The notes below the pieces were generated by a model that did not search any database, had not been told where the DNA came from, and saw only the letters and a list, made by a program, of their open reading frames with translations. This document shows, one piece after another, positions 7,344-14,785 of a stretch of 64,000 nucleotides of DNA (positions are counted from its first letter, which is position 1; each line of letters begins with the position of its first letter). A program made the translations under genes and the position numbers. This DNA comes from Bacteroidetes bacterium GWF2_43_63 (GTDB lineage Bacteria; Bacteroidota; Bacteroidia; Bacteroidales; DTU049): positions 95,144-159,143 of the forward strand of contig MEOQ01000050.1 of the NCBI GenBank assembly GCA_001769275.1. The letters run 5' to 3'.

Positions 7344-8180
7344 CTATTTTTCTTTTTTCTTACTGCCGCCTTTTTCGGGCTTCCATTCAGGTGCCGGCCC
7401 AAGTTTTTTCGACATAATTATTAGGGCAGTGCCTCCAATAATAAACGGAATACTTAGCCACTGTCCCATATTTAGGCTCATGGTTTGTTCAAAATCGACC
7501 TGATTGTTTTTAATAAATTCGACGAAAAAGCGCAACACAAAAGTCAACGTCACCATCCAGCCAACAAGATAGCCGCGGTTGATGATTCCATTGCGCTTGA
7601 TGTACATCAGCATCAGAACCAGGAAAATGAGCAGATAGCCCAATGATTCATAGATCTGTGTTGGATGGTGTGGCATGGTTTGCCCGTCGCGAACAAAAAC
7701 AAAGCCCCAGGGTAAACTGGTTTCATATCCGTAGATCTCGCTGTTGAAGAGATTTCCAAGGCGTATAAAACTTCCTGCCAGTGCAGTTGGAACAGCAATA
7801 CGATCTAAAATGTGCAACAGAGAGTGATTCCACGATTTCCGCGAATAAAGCCAGAGACCCAGAATGAGGCCGATAGCACCGCCATGACTGGCCAGTCCAC
7901 CTTTCCAGACAAATAAAATTTCGATTGGGTTTGCGAAAAAGTATGCAGGCTCATAAAAGAAGCAATGTCCGAGTCTGGCTCCAATAATGGATCCCAGAAT
8001 GATATACAGGGCCATTTTGTCTATTTCTTCGAGAGGCGTATTTTCTTTTTTGAAGAAATATTTCATAATGTAGTAACCTACCAGAAAGCCAAGCGCAAAG
8101 AGCAATCCGTAGTAGCGGACTTCGAGCGTACCCAGCCGAAGCATGATTGGATCAACATTCCAGACAATATAATTCAGCAT
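7344..8180 (-). CDS. lgt: Prolipoprotein diacylglyceryl transferase
   Basis: An inner-membrane enzyme that moves diacylglycerol from phosphatidylglycerol to the lipobox cysteine of prolipoproteins. At 278 residues with about seven hydrophobic segments it is typical. Signature blocks are GARLGHCFFYEP, GGLASHGGAIG (catalytic His region), SFIRLGNLFNSEIYG and HPTQIYES. The extra C-terminal tail is Lys- and Gly-rich. It lies 6 bases downstream of ridA. It would process the several lipoproteins in this window. Confidence 0.95.
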   Translation of the reverse strand: MLNYIVWNVDPIMLRLGTLEVRYYGLLFALGFLVGYYIMKYFFKKENTPLEEIDKMALYIILGSIIGARLGHCFFYEPAYFFANPIEILFVWKGGLASHGGAIGLILGLWLYSRKSWNHSLLHILDRIAVPTALAGSFIRLGNLFNSEIYGYETSLPWGFVFVRDGQTMPHHPTQIYESLGYLLIFLVLMLMYIKRNGIINRGYLVGWMVTLTFVLRFFVEFIKNNQVDFEQTMSLNMGQWLSIPFIIGGTALIIMSKKLGPAPEWKPEKGGSKKKEK

Positions 8181-8186
8181 AAAAGA

Positions 8187-8564
8187 CTATTTGGATGCAA
8201 TACATTCAATTTCCACCATTACTCCCAGCGGAAGTCTGACAACACCGTAGGCCGCACGGGCCGGCGCATTTTCAGTAAAATACTGACCATATACTTCGTT
8301 CATCGGAGCAAAATTATCCATATTGTCAAGTAAAACCGTGCATTTCACTACGTCGCTGTAATCATATCCGGCTTCGCGGAGGATATAGCCCATGTTTTTC
8401 AGAACCTGTTGGGTCTGTTCCGTAATACCGCCTTCAACTATTTTTCCGGTTTCGGCCGAGAGCGGAATCTGTCCTGAAATAAACAAAAGGTTGCCGGTTT
8501 GAACAGCCTGACTGTAAGGGCCAACGGCCTTGGGAGCTTTTTCCGAATGAACAATTTTCTTCAT
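8187..8564 (-). CDS. ridA: RidA family enamine/imine deaminase
   Basis: 125 residues from MKKIVHSEKAPKAVGPYSQAV; an earlier ATG three codons upstream is less likely. RidA hydrolyses reactive 2-aminoacrylate and other enamines released by PLP enzymes. Family features are the GPYSQAV start, FISGQIPL, the NM..IL...G helix and the substrate-binding arginine in NAPARAAYGVVRLP with the C-terminal VEIECIA strand. It is cotranscribed with lgt. Confidence 0.93.
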   Translation of the reverse strand: MKKIVHSEKAPKAVGPYSQAVQTGNLLFISGQIPLSAETGKIVEGGITEQTQQVLKNMGYILREAGYDYSDVVKCTVLLDNMDNFAPMNEVYGQYFTENAPARAAYGVVRLPLGVMVEIECIASK

Positions 8565-8580
8565 AACATACAATTTGAAG

Positions 8581-8588
8581 CAAAGTTA
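8581..8588 (-). promoter_or_regulatory. TAnnTTTG box, ridA-lgt
   Basis: TAACTTTG on the minus strand, 16 bases before the ridA ATG. Confidence 0.5.
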
Positions 8589-8653
8589 ATAATTTTAAAA
8601 GGAGTGAGGCACGCTTCCCGACGATTCCAGGTTAGACATTTGCTTTACCTCCA

Positions 8654-8738
8654 TTGGTCGCGCGTCTCCCGTTTTCAGCGTTTATTGTTGTCGCATGAGC
8701 GAACAAGACTGGTCGCGCGTCTCCCGACGCGTGACCAG
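8654..8738. repeat. Hairpin repeat GGTCGCGCGTCTCCCG, full and half copy
   Basis: At 8709-8738 the arm CTGGTCGCGCGT pairs with ACGCGTGACCAG (one mismatch) around a CTCCCG loop. At 8654-8671 a half copy, TTGGTCGCGCGTCTCCCG, repeats the arm and loop. The element is GC-rich against an AT-rich spacer, which suggests a dispersed repeat rather than a terminator. It occupies part of the 425-bp ridA-DUF456 spacer. Confidence 0.6.
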
Positions 8739-8890
8739 AAAGCCATAGCATTTATTGCAAACTGCGTTATAAAGCGTGAATTTTTAAATCTTGAAAGTTT
8801 TTTTGATACCAGAAGCATTTCCTGTATTTGAATTGAAAACAAATAAATACGAAATAAAGAAACAGTATATCAATCTTATAGCTGTTTTTA

Positions 8891-8934
8891 TTTTATGCAA
8901 AAGTGTGATTTCAATTTCACACTTTCGAATAAAT
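8891..8934. repeat. 44-bp palindrome, copy 1 (18-8-18)
   Basis: Left arm TTTTATGCAAAAGTGTGA, 8-base spacer, right arm TCACACTTTCGAATAAAT (three or four mismatches to a perfect inverse). The same arms and spacer length recur at 40903 and 47164. It lies in the divergent spacer, 55 bases before the DUF456 gene. It has no T run, so it is not an obvious terminator. Confidence 0.75.
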
Positions 8935-8965
8935 ATTACAGAGAGCTTCGTCACCAACTATTTAT

Positions 8966-8973
8966 TACATTTG
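8966..8973 (+). promoter_or_regulatory. TAnnTTTG box, DUF456 gene
   Basis: TACATTTG, 16 bases before the ATG at 8990. Confidence 0.5.
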
Positions 8974-8989
8974 CATTAAACACGCAAAC

Positions 8990-9502
8990 ATGGAATTTCT
9001 ATCTGTTTTGATTTCCATCCCCTGGACCGACATTCTCTGGATCACACTCGGAGTAATTCTCACTATCCTTGGCATTCTAGGCTGTTTTTTACCCATCGTT
9101 CCCGGCCCACCATTGAGTTTCGCAGCACTGTTACTACTTCAGCTTAAGGCAGAGCCACCCTTTTCAGTTACATTTCTGCTGATAATGGCCGGAGTCACTA
9201 TTTTCGTAACCGTGCTGGACTATGTTGTTCCAGTGGCTGGAGCGAAAAAATTCGGAGCATCGAAAGCCGGCGTATGGGGCAGTACGATAGGACTTATTTT
9301 AGGAATTTTTATTTTACCCCCCTGGGGAATCATCGTAATGCCTTTTGTAGGCGCACTTGTCGGAGAATTTATTGTCGGAAAACAAAGCAAGCAGGCATTC
9401 AGAGCTGCCTGGGGTACATTTCTCGGCTTTCTGACAGGGGTTTTACTAAAGTTAATTGCCTCTGGAGTTATGGCCTTTTATTTCTTCAGCAATATTATTT
9501 AA
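8990..9502 (+). CDS. DUF456 family membrane protein
   Basis: A 170-residue, very hydrophobic protein with about four membrane segments. The pattern GVILTILGILGCFLPIVPGPPLSFAALLLLQ near residues 18-50 and the glycine-rich GASKAGVWGSTIGLILGIFILPPWGIIVMPFVGALVGEF segment are characteristic of DUF456 as I know it. The function is unknown. It is a single gene with its own promoter box, downstream of a palindromic repeat. Confidence 0.8.
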   Translation: MEFLSVLISIPWTDILWITLGVILTILGILGCFLPIVPGPPLSFAALLLLQLKAEPPFSVTFLLIMAGVTIFVTVLDYVVPVAGAKKFGASKAGVWGSTIGLILGIFILPPWGIIVMPFVGALVGEFIVGKQSKQAFRAAWGTFLGFLTGVLLKLIASGVMAFYFFSNII

Positions 9503-9654
9503 ATCGAAATTTACTGTTGAAAGACTTTAAAATTGACCAGACTAGTTGAGTCGTTGAAGAAATTGCCGAATTAAATACGACATTAAAAATGTTTTGTTTA
9601 GCCTTAAATTATTGTCACTAGTCGCATTTAACCATGTGATTTTGAATTATTTAC

Positions 9655-9662
9655 TATTTTTG
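9655..9662 (+). promoter_or_regulatory. TAnnTTTG box, M23 peptidase
   Basis: TATTTTTG, ending 5 bases before the ATG at 9668; a leaderless message is likely. Confidence 0.5.
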
Positions 9663-9667
9663 TACAT

Positions 9668-10648
9668 ATGTTCAGCAAAAAGGCTAAATATATTATTGAC
9701 CCGATTACATTATCACTCCGTTCTGTGGAGAAATCGGGAAAGTATCTGACAAAAAAACTTCTGAGCGGTCTGGGTCTATCAGTTCTGGTTGGAGTTTGTG
9801 TTGCTGCTGCATTTTTTAGTTTCACCGATAGCCCGCAGGAGAATAAGGTTTCGCGGGACATAAATTTTTATCGCTTGCGGCTCGAAGTTTTAAATTCGAA
9901 AAGTGAAAAAATTCTTTCAATCCTCAATACGCTCCAAACAAAGGATGACCGGACCTACAGAACGATTTTCGCCATGGACCCACTTTCCGAAGAGGAGCGA
10001 AACCCGGGTGTTGGTGGCCCTTCCAATGCAAATTCACAATATGATGTAGTCGAAAACGGACAATTACTGAAGGAAACTGTGTCAAAGCTCGATCTTATCA
10101 GTCGCCGCATTGTAGTTCAGTCCCGTTCATTTCAGGATCTTTCCGTTATGATTCAAAACAAGGAAAAGATGCTGGCATCGATTCCCAGTATTATGCCGCT
10201 AGATCGTAACAGGGTTAAGTTGTCGAGTGGCTTTGGCTGGCGCAGAAATCCGTTTTCGAGGGCTGGATCTCAGTTCCACCCGGGTATTGACCTGGCGGGT
10301 AAAATCGGCACTCCAATCTATGCTACCGGCGACGGGGTTGTTATTGACCCATTGGGCTCCATGACTGGTTACGGGATTGTAATTGTAATTGATCACGGTT
10401 ATGGTTTTAGGACTTTATACGCGCACCTTTCCAAAAAACTGGTAAAAGAGGGCGAAGTTGTCAAGCGCGGGCAGGAGATCGGAAAGCTTGGTAATACAGG
10501 ACCCAGCACCGGACCTCATTTGCATTATGAAGTGATCCGCAACGGACAGAAAGTGAACCCCATAAATTATATTTATAGCGGATTCACCAATGAGGAATTT
10601 CAACTCTTAATAAAAGAAGCTGAAGAAAACAGTAAGATTCTTTCCTGA
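9668..10648 (+). CDS. M23 family metallopeptidase, membrane-anchored
   Basis: A 326-residue LytM-type endopeptidase acting on peptidoglycan cross-links in the periplasm. Residues 34-55 form a single N-terminal membrane anchor, followed by a coiled-coil stalk (60-180). The peptidase domain lies at about 185-300, with the zinc ligands in FHPGIDLAG (H and D) and the GPHLHYEV motif, so it looks catalytically intact. This architecture is common in Bacteroidota as a cell-shape or division-associated hydrolase. The specific role is inferred. Confidence 0.9.
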   Translation: MFSKKAKYIIDPITLSLRSVEKSGKYLTKKLLSGLGLSVLVGVCVAAAFFSFTDSPQENKVSRDINFYRLRLEVLNSKSEKILSILNTLQTKDDRTYRTIFAMDPLSEEERNPGVGGPSNANSQYDVVENGQLLKETVSKLDLISRRIVVQSRSFQDLSVMIQNKEKMLASIPSIMPLDRNRVKLSSGFGWRRNPFSRAGSQFHPGIDLAGKIGTPIYATGDGVVIDPLGSMTGYGIVIVIDHGYGFRTLYAHLSKKLVKEGEVVKRGQEIGKLGNTGPSTGPHLHYEVIRNGQKVNPINYIYSGFTNEEFQLLIKEAEENSKILS

Positions 10649-10839
10649 TTTTGTCAGTTCTCAAACAATGCGATTTTTCTGTTTTGAAATTTTCAAAAGC
10701 TTAATGGGTTCGACCAATCAGCCTGCTTTCAGTACAATTCTCTCTTATTTAATTAATCCGAATATGATTCGATGCAGAACTGTACTCGTTTTTTCAAATG
10801 ATTAACGCTATTGAATAAGGCTGATATTATTTTTCTTTG

Positions 10840-10847
10840 TAAATTTG
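10840..10847 (+). promoter_or_regulatory. TAnnTTTG box, T9SS cargo gene
   Basis: TAAATTTG, 14 bases before the ATG at 10862. The 213-bp spacer from 10649 holds nothing else that I recognise. Confidence 0.45.
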
Positions 10848-10861
10848 AAAAAAATCTGCCC

Positions 10862-12688
10862 ATGAAAAAACTAGTACTTTTCGGACTTTTTTCGTTTGCT
10901 TTGTTCTCATTATCAGCTTTTTCGCAGAATGATGGCAATAGTGAAACCGAAGTTATTTATCCAGACAAATTTGTGGTCACTCCGACCTTGCGCAGTATGC
11001 TGCCGGAGATGATCGACGAAAGCGACGAAAACAGACCAAAACCTGAAATGAAAGACCGTGCACTGCGTGTGCCTTTCGCTGAAAAGACAAATCCTGATGC
11101 TGAACCAAAAGGTGAAGATCCGGCATCACAGAAAGTAATGGGCTTTAAATCAACAATACCAACGCTGATTAATTTCATTGGTCAAAGTGGTAATGGTACT
11201 CCTCCGGATCCAACAGGTGCCGCAGGTCCTGATCATTTTGTGCAGGCAGTGAACTCCTATTACAGGATATATTCTAAAACAGGTGGAAATGTTGCCGGTC
11301 CTTTTACCTTAGGGTCATTGCTATTTGGATCGAATAATGGCGATCCGATTGTTATGTATGATAAGTTTGCTGACCGCTGGATTATTACAGAATTTGGGAC
11401 AACAACTGATAAAAAAATCTATATTGGTATTTCGAAGACAAATGATCCCACGGGTGAGTATTACACTTATCAGTACACTGCTTCAACGTTTCCAGATTAC
11501 CTCAAATTTTCGATTTGGACCGACGGGTATTACATGACAGCTAACTTCAATACATCTGAAAAAGTGATGGTTTTTGAACGGGATGTTATGTTAGCCGGTG
11601 GCGCAAGTCCTAGAATGATATCTGTTTCTTACAATCCACCCAATGCTGGATATTTTTTCTGTCCGCTCAGCGCATTTGCCGATGGTCAGCTGCCGCCGGC
11701 CGGAACGCCTTGTCCGATTTTCAGCTTCGAAGACGATGGATGGGGAGCGTCATATGACGATGCTATTAATATTTACAACGCAACCACAAACTGGACTACG
11801 GGTCAAGTTACAGTTGCCTTTAAACAATCTTTAATTGCAGCTCCTTTTGATGCATCATATGATGCAGGATGGTTTGATATCCCTCAACCTGGAGCAACTA
11901 TGAAGCTCGATGGAATTGGTGGTATATTCACTTTCCGCGCGCAGCACCGTGTCTGGACAGGTTACAACTCTGTAGTTTTGAACATGGGAGTTAAAGTAAG
12001 CTCTACACAGCGCAGTATCCGTTGGTTTGAACTGCACCAGGATCAGAGCACCGGCCTCTGGAGCATCTATCAGCAAAGCACTTATTCACCTGATACTGAA
12101 AGCCGCTGGTGTGGTAGTATTGCCATGGATGACTTAGGTGGAATCGGTCTGGGATATGCAAAATCAAGCTCAACAACTTCAGCCAGTGCTTGTTTTACAG
12201 GTCGCAATGGATATGATCCCCTTAATCAGATGACTTATACCGAAACGGTGGCTGTGGCAGGATCAGGTGCGCAAACGAGCATGAATCGCTTTGGTGATTA
12301 CAGTCATACTTCGCTCGACCCGAGTGATGGCACCATCTTCTGGTATACAGGCGAATATCTTTCGAGTGGTAGTCAACGCACAAGAATATTCTCATTCAGA
12401 ATTCCATACAACACTGCGCTTGATGAGTTTGCAAGCAGCGAAATAAACGCTCATTCCGACGGAAACAACATCGTTGTCAACGGTAACAATATGCCCAATT
12501 CTGAAGAGTTGGTCGTTGACCTGTTTGATATAAAAGGCGTTCTTTTATCAGGTAAAAAAGTCGTCACTTCCTCAGGAAGTTTCAATACTGATTTTTCGGC
12601 CCAGGGTTTGACTCCCGGCGTTTATCTGGTTCGCGTTGGAAAAGAAAACATAGCTTTCCAGAGGGTTATTAAAGTTTCTGTACAATAA
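10862..12688 (+). CDS. Large secreted protein with T9SS type A sorting domain
   Basis: 608 residues from MKKLVLFGLFSFALFSLSAFSQ, a clear signal peptide. The body starts with an acidic region and then a GTPPDPTGAAGPDHFVQAVNSYYRIY block. The many aromatic and glycine-rich strand repeats suggest a beta-propeller-like fold, but I cannot name the family. The last 75 residues (LVVDLFDIKGVLLSG ... LTPGVYLVRVG ... KVSVQ) match the C-terminal sorting domain that directs export through the type IX system. The protein is therefore expected at the cell surface or outside. It is followed at 11 bases by a lipoprotein gene. Confidence 0.85.
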   Translation: MKKLVLFGLFSFALFSLSAFSQNDGNSETEVIYPDKFVVTPTLRSMLPEMIDESDENRPKPEMKDRALRVPFAEKTNPDAEPKGEDPASQKVMGFKSTIPTLINFIGQSGNGTPPDPTGAAGPDHFVQAVNSYYRIYSKTGGNVAGPFTLGSLLFGSNNGDPIVMYDKFADRWIITEFGTTTDKKIYIGISKTNDPTGEYYTYQYTASTFPDYLKFSIWTDGYYMTANFNTSEKVMVFERDVMLAGGASPRMISVSYNPPNAGYFFCPLSAFADGQLPPAGTPCPIFSFEDDGWGASYDDAINIYNATTNWTTGQVTVAFKQSLIAAPFDASYDAGWFDIPQPGATMKLDGIGGIFTFRAQHRVWTGYNSVVLNMGVKVSSTQRSIRWFELHQDQSTGLWSIYQQSTYSPDTESRWCGSIAMDDLGGIGLGYAKSSSTTSASACFTGRNGYDPLNQMTYTETVAVAGSGAQTSMNRFGDYSHTSLDPSDGTIFWYTGEYLSSGSQRTRIFSFRIPYNTALDEFASSEINAHSDGNNIVVNGNNMPNSEELVVDLFDIKGVLLSGKKVVTSSGSFNTDFSAQGLTPGVYLVRVGKENIAFQRVIKVSVQ

Positions 12689-12699
12689 CATCTTCAAAT

Positions 12700-13032
12700 A
12701 TGAAATGGATTTTTTTAATGCTTCTTGTTTCAGTTTTCACATTTAGCAGTTGTAAATGTTGCAAGGAAAGAAAAAGTAACGAAACAGCAGTTACGACAAC
12801 GCAGGGTTCAACATATGGAACAGTCTCTCACAAATTCAGACCTACCGGATGCAATACCGTTATTCTGGTGAGCGAAAGCGAGCAGGTACTGATACCTGTT
12901 GAAGGACTTCCGGAATCGCTCGATGTGGATGGAAAAGTTATCACATTTGATTTCACACTACTTCGTATGCCTCAACCAGAAGGATGCAGTACCGGGCAAC
13001 CGGCGCAGCTGTCGAATGTAGCTGTAAAATAA
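12700..13032 (+). CDS. Small lipoprotein, unknown function
   Basis: 110 residues with an N-terminal hydrophobic segment and a lipobox-like FSSC at about residues 15-18, followed by a CKCCKERK cluster. The mature part is about 90 residues of mixed beta strands with two further cysteines (GCNTVI, EGCSTGQ) that could form a disulfide. It is probably cotranscribed with the T9SS cargo gene, since a strong terminator follows only here. Confidence 0.7.
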   Translation: MKWIFLMLLVSVFTFSSCKCCKERKSNETAVTTTQGSTYGTVSHKFRPTGCNTVILVSESEQVLIPVEGLPESLDVDGKVITFDFTLLRMPQPEGCSTGQPAQLSNVAVK

Positions 13033-13048
13033 TTTCTCAGATTTTCGG

Positions 13049-13077
13049 AGCCCTGCTTTTGCAGGGCTTTTTTTTTT
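13049..13077 (+). terminator. Rho-independent terminator
   Basis: Perfect 8-base stem AGCCCTGC / GCAGGGCT with a TTTT loop and a run of ten T, ending the cargo-lipoprotein operon. Confidence 0.9.
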
Positions 13078-13471
13078 ACAAAACGAGATATCTACCTTTC
13101 GACTTTAGGAACCTGATAAACTTCCCGACTTCAGACATCTTGCGTTTTAGTGTGATAATACAAATTCAATTTGCACACAATAAAGTATTTATATTAAATA
13201 TTTTTGTCGTTTCGTCGCACTATCGGCTGATTTTCAATAGCAAAAACAAGTAAAAATAAAGCGATTTCCAACACTTGTAATTGGGACTGTCGCATAATAT
13301 TTTGCGGATAAGAAATCGAGGAAGAGAAGGGTGGGCGCCGGAGGCATGATGCCTGAAATCTGTCTGAGCTGTATTTTATAATCAGATGTTCTTTGCAGCG
13401 AGTTATTTCAGGCTGTGGGGGGCAGTTCTTCGATTTCCCGCAAAATGTTCCAGCGACGAGGTTTTCTTTTG
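13078..13471. other. Non-coding spacer
   Basis: About 390 bases between the terminator and the 13472 hairpin. I see no credible gene. There are weak inverted segments, such as GCATGATGCC near 13346, but nothing that I can name. Confidence 0.5.
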
Positions 13472-13527
13472 ATACTTTTCTGAAGCCTGCCCTGAGCCTG
13501 ACGAAGGGGCGGGCAAAAGAAAAGTAT
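13472..13527. repeat. Hairpin repeat at the 3' end of the SUI1 gene
   Basis: ATACTTTTCT (13472-13481) pairs exactly with AGAAAAGTAT (13518-13527), and the inner GCCTGCCC pairs with GGGCGGGC with one mismatch. The loop includes CCTGAGCCTGACGAAGG, a sequence type I have met as a dispersed repeat. It ends 2 bases before the SUI1 stop and may also act as its terminator. Confidence 0.6.
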
Positions 13528-13529
13528 GC

Positions 13530-13895
13530 TCAGCCGCCGGCGCGCTTCGCCTTGAAACCTTTGTCAGTCAAATATTTCATCACTTTATCGGCCTGATGGC
13601 CCTGCAAAATGATCTCTCCGTCTTTTTCGCTGCCTCCAGTGCCGCAATGATTCTTCAATTTTTTGCCCAGATCTTTCAATGCCTGATCACTACCTTCGAA
13701 GCCTTTGATAATAGTCACTACTTTTCCGCCCCGGTGATTCTTTTCAATCCATACACGCAGATTCTGCTTTGTCGGTTCCGGTGTGTCTGGTTGCTGCGGC
13801 TGACGGCTGTCTTCTATGCCTTTCATCGTTTCACTGCTGGTGCTGTAAACCAGATTTTTCAGCCCATCGAAGCCAGATAATTTGTTTTTAGACAT
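13530..13895 (-). CDS. SUI1/YciH-like translation initiation factor homolog
   Basis: A 121-residue protein. The C-terminal 80 residues match the SUI1 (eIF1-like) fold, with the segments LRVWIEKNHRGGKVVTIIKGF, LGKKLKNHCGTGGS and DGEIILQGHQADKVMKYLTDKGF. The N-terminal 40 residues are a disordered Pro- and Gln-rich leader. Bacterial homologs (YciH) can influence initiation fidelity; the in vivo role is unsettled. It is encoded 5 bases after a lipid kinase, probably in one operon. Confidence 0.9.
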   Translation of the reverse strand: MSKNKLSGFDGLKNLVYSTSSETMKGIEDSRQPQQPDTPEPTKQNLRVWIEKNHRGGKVVTIIKGFEGSDQALKDLGKKLKNHCGTGGSEKDGEIILQGHQADKVMKYLTDKGFKAKRAGG

Positions 13896-13900
13896 TGCAA

Positions 13901-14785
13901 TTATTTATTATGGATATTTAAGGCTGCAGGCAATGTGTCAAGCCATATTTCGGCATTTTTCAATTCGAATGGATCTCCGTCAATATGATAATGTGCCGGT
14001 AGCTGGACCGTGATTTTCGCCTTTTCGGTTCTGATGATTTTCAGAAAACGTGTCAGATTGAATTTTTTCAAAAAGAGTAGGGGAGACAGTAATGCCGCTG
14101 CCGGAACCGGCACTTTTTTCATCAGGCACAGGTCGATCAATCCATCGCTCAGGCTGGCATCTGGTGACAACGAAGTATTGTTTCCAAACTGATTTGAATT
14201 GGCAAAAGAGATCATCAGAAATTTGCCTGTAATCGTTTTACCGACTGCCTCAACAGAATACTCTGTCGGCTTAAATCCAGGGTAGTTTTGCATAACTGCA
14301 AGAACGTAGTTTCGGAGGCCGCGGCCTTTCTTTTGCGAAAACCGGTATGCTACCATGGCATCGAAACCCACACCTGCAACACTGAAAAAAGGAATTCCAT
14401 TGAACAGGCCAACATCGCTCGGTGAAACTTTGTTTCCAAATGCAATTTCCAGCGCCTTTTCTGTTTTCAAAGGAAGTCGTAAATGAAGCGCCAATCCGTT
14501 GCCACTGCCCTCAGGTACTATCCCAAATGACACATTGTGTTGCAGGTAAATTGCCGATGCAACTTCATTCAGCGTTCCGTCTCCACCTGATACTACAAAG
14601 TGATTGAATCCTTCGGAAAGCGCTTTTGATGCTAATTCATTGGCATGGTTACGATAACGGGTTGTTTCAATCCGGCAATCGATTTTATTTGACTCAATCC
14701 AGCTCCGGATACGGTTTTCTGCATTGGATTTGCGCCTTGAACCTGCAACCGGATTGATGATAATTATACTTTTGCGCTGCATCAT
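13901..14785 (-). CDS. Diacylglycerol/lipid kinase family protein
   Basis: 294 residues of the DagK/YegS family, which phosphorylates a lipid hydroxyl using ATP. The INPVAGSRRK start, SGGDGTLNEV (the GGDGT nucleotide motif) near residues 66-75, and PEGSGNGLALHL are diagnostic. Its ATG overlaps the stop of the sulfatase gene (ATGA). That coupling suggests a role in recycling or making lipid products linked to the neighbouring phosphoglycerol- or phosphoethanolamine-type transferase, which is an inference. Confidence 0.9.
   Translation of the reverse strand: MMQRKSIIIINPVAGSRRKSNAENRIRSWIESNKIDCRIETTRYRNHANELASKALSEGFNHFVVSGGDGTLNEVASAIYLQHNVSFGIVPEGSGNGLALHLRLPLKTEKALEIAFGNKVSPSDVGLFNGIPFFSVAGVGFDAMVAYRFSQKKGRGLRNYVLAVMQNYPGFKPTEYSVEAVGKTITGKFLMISFANSNQFGNNTSLSPDASLSDGLIDLCLMKKVPVPAAALLSPLLFLKKFNLTRFLKIIRTEKAKITVQLPAHYHIDGDPFELKNAEIWLDTLPAALNIHNK

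Noticed and set aside
13150..13200. Degenerate palindrome with GTGTG and CACAC
   Set aside because: Arms and spacer do not match the 18-8-18 pattern.
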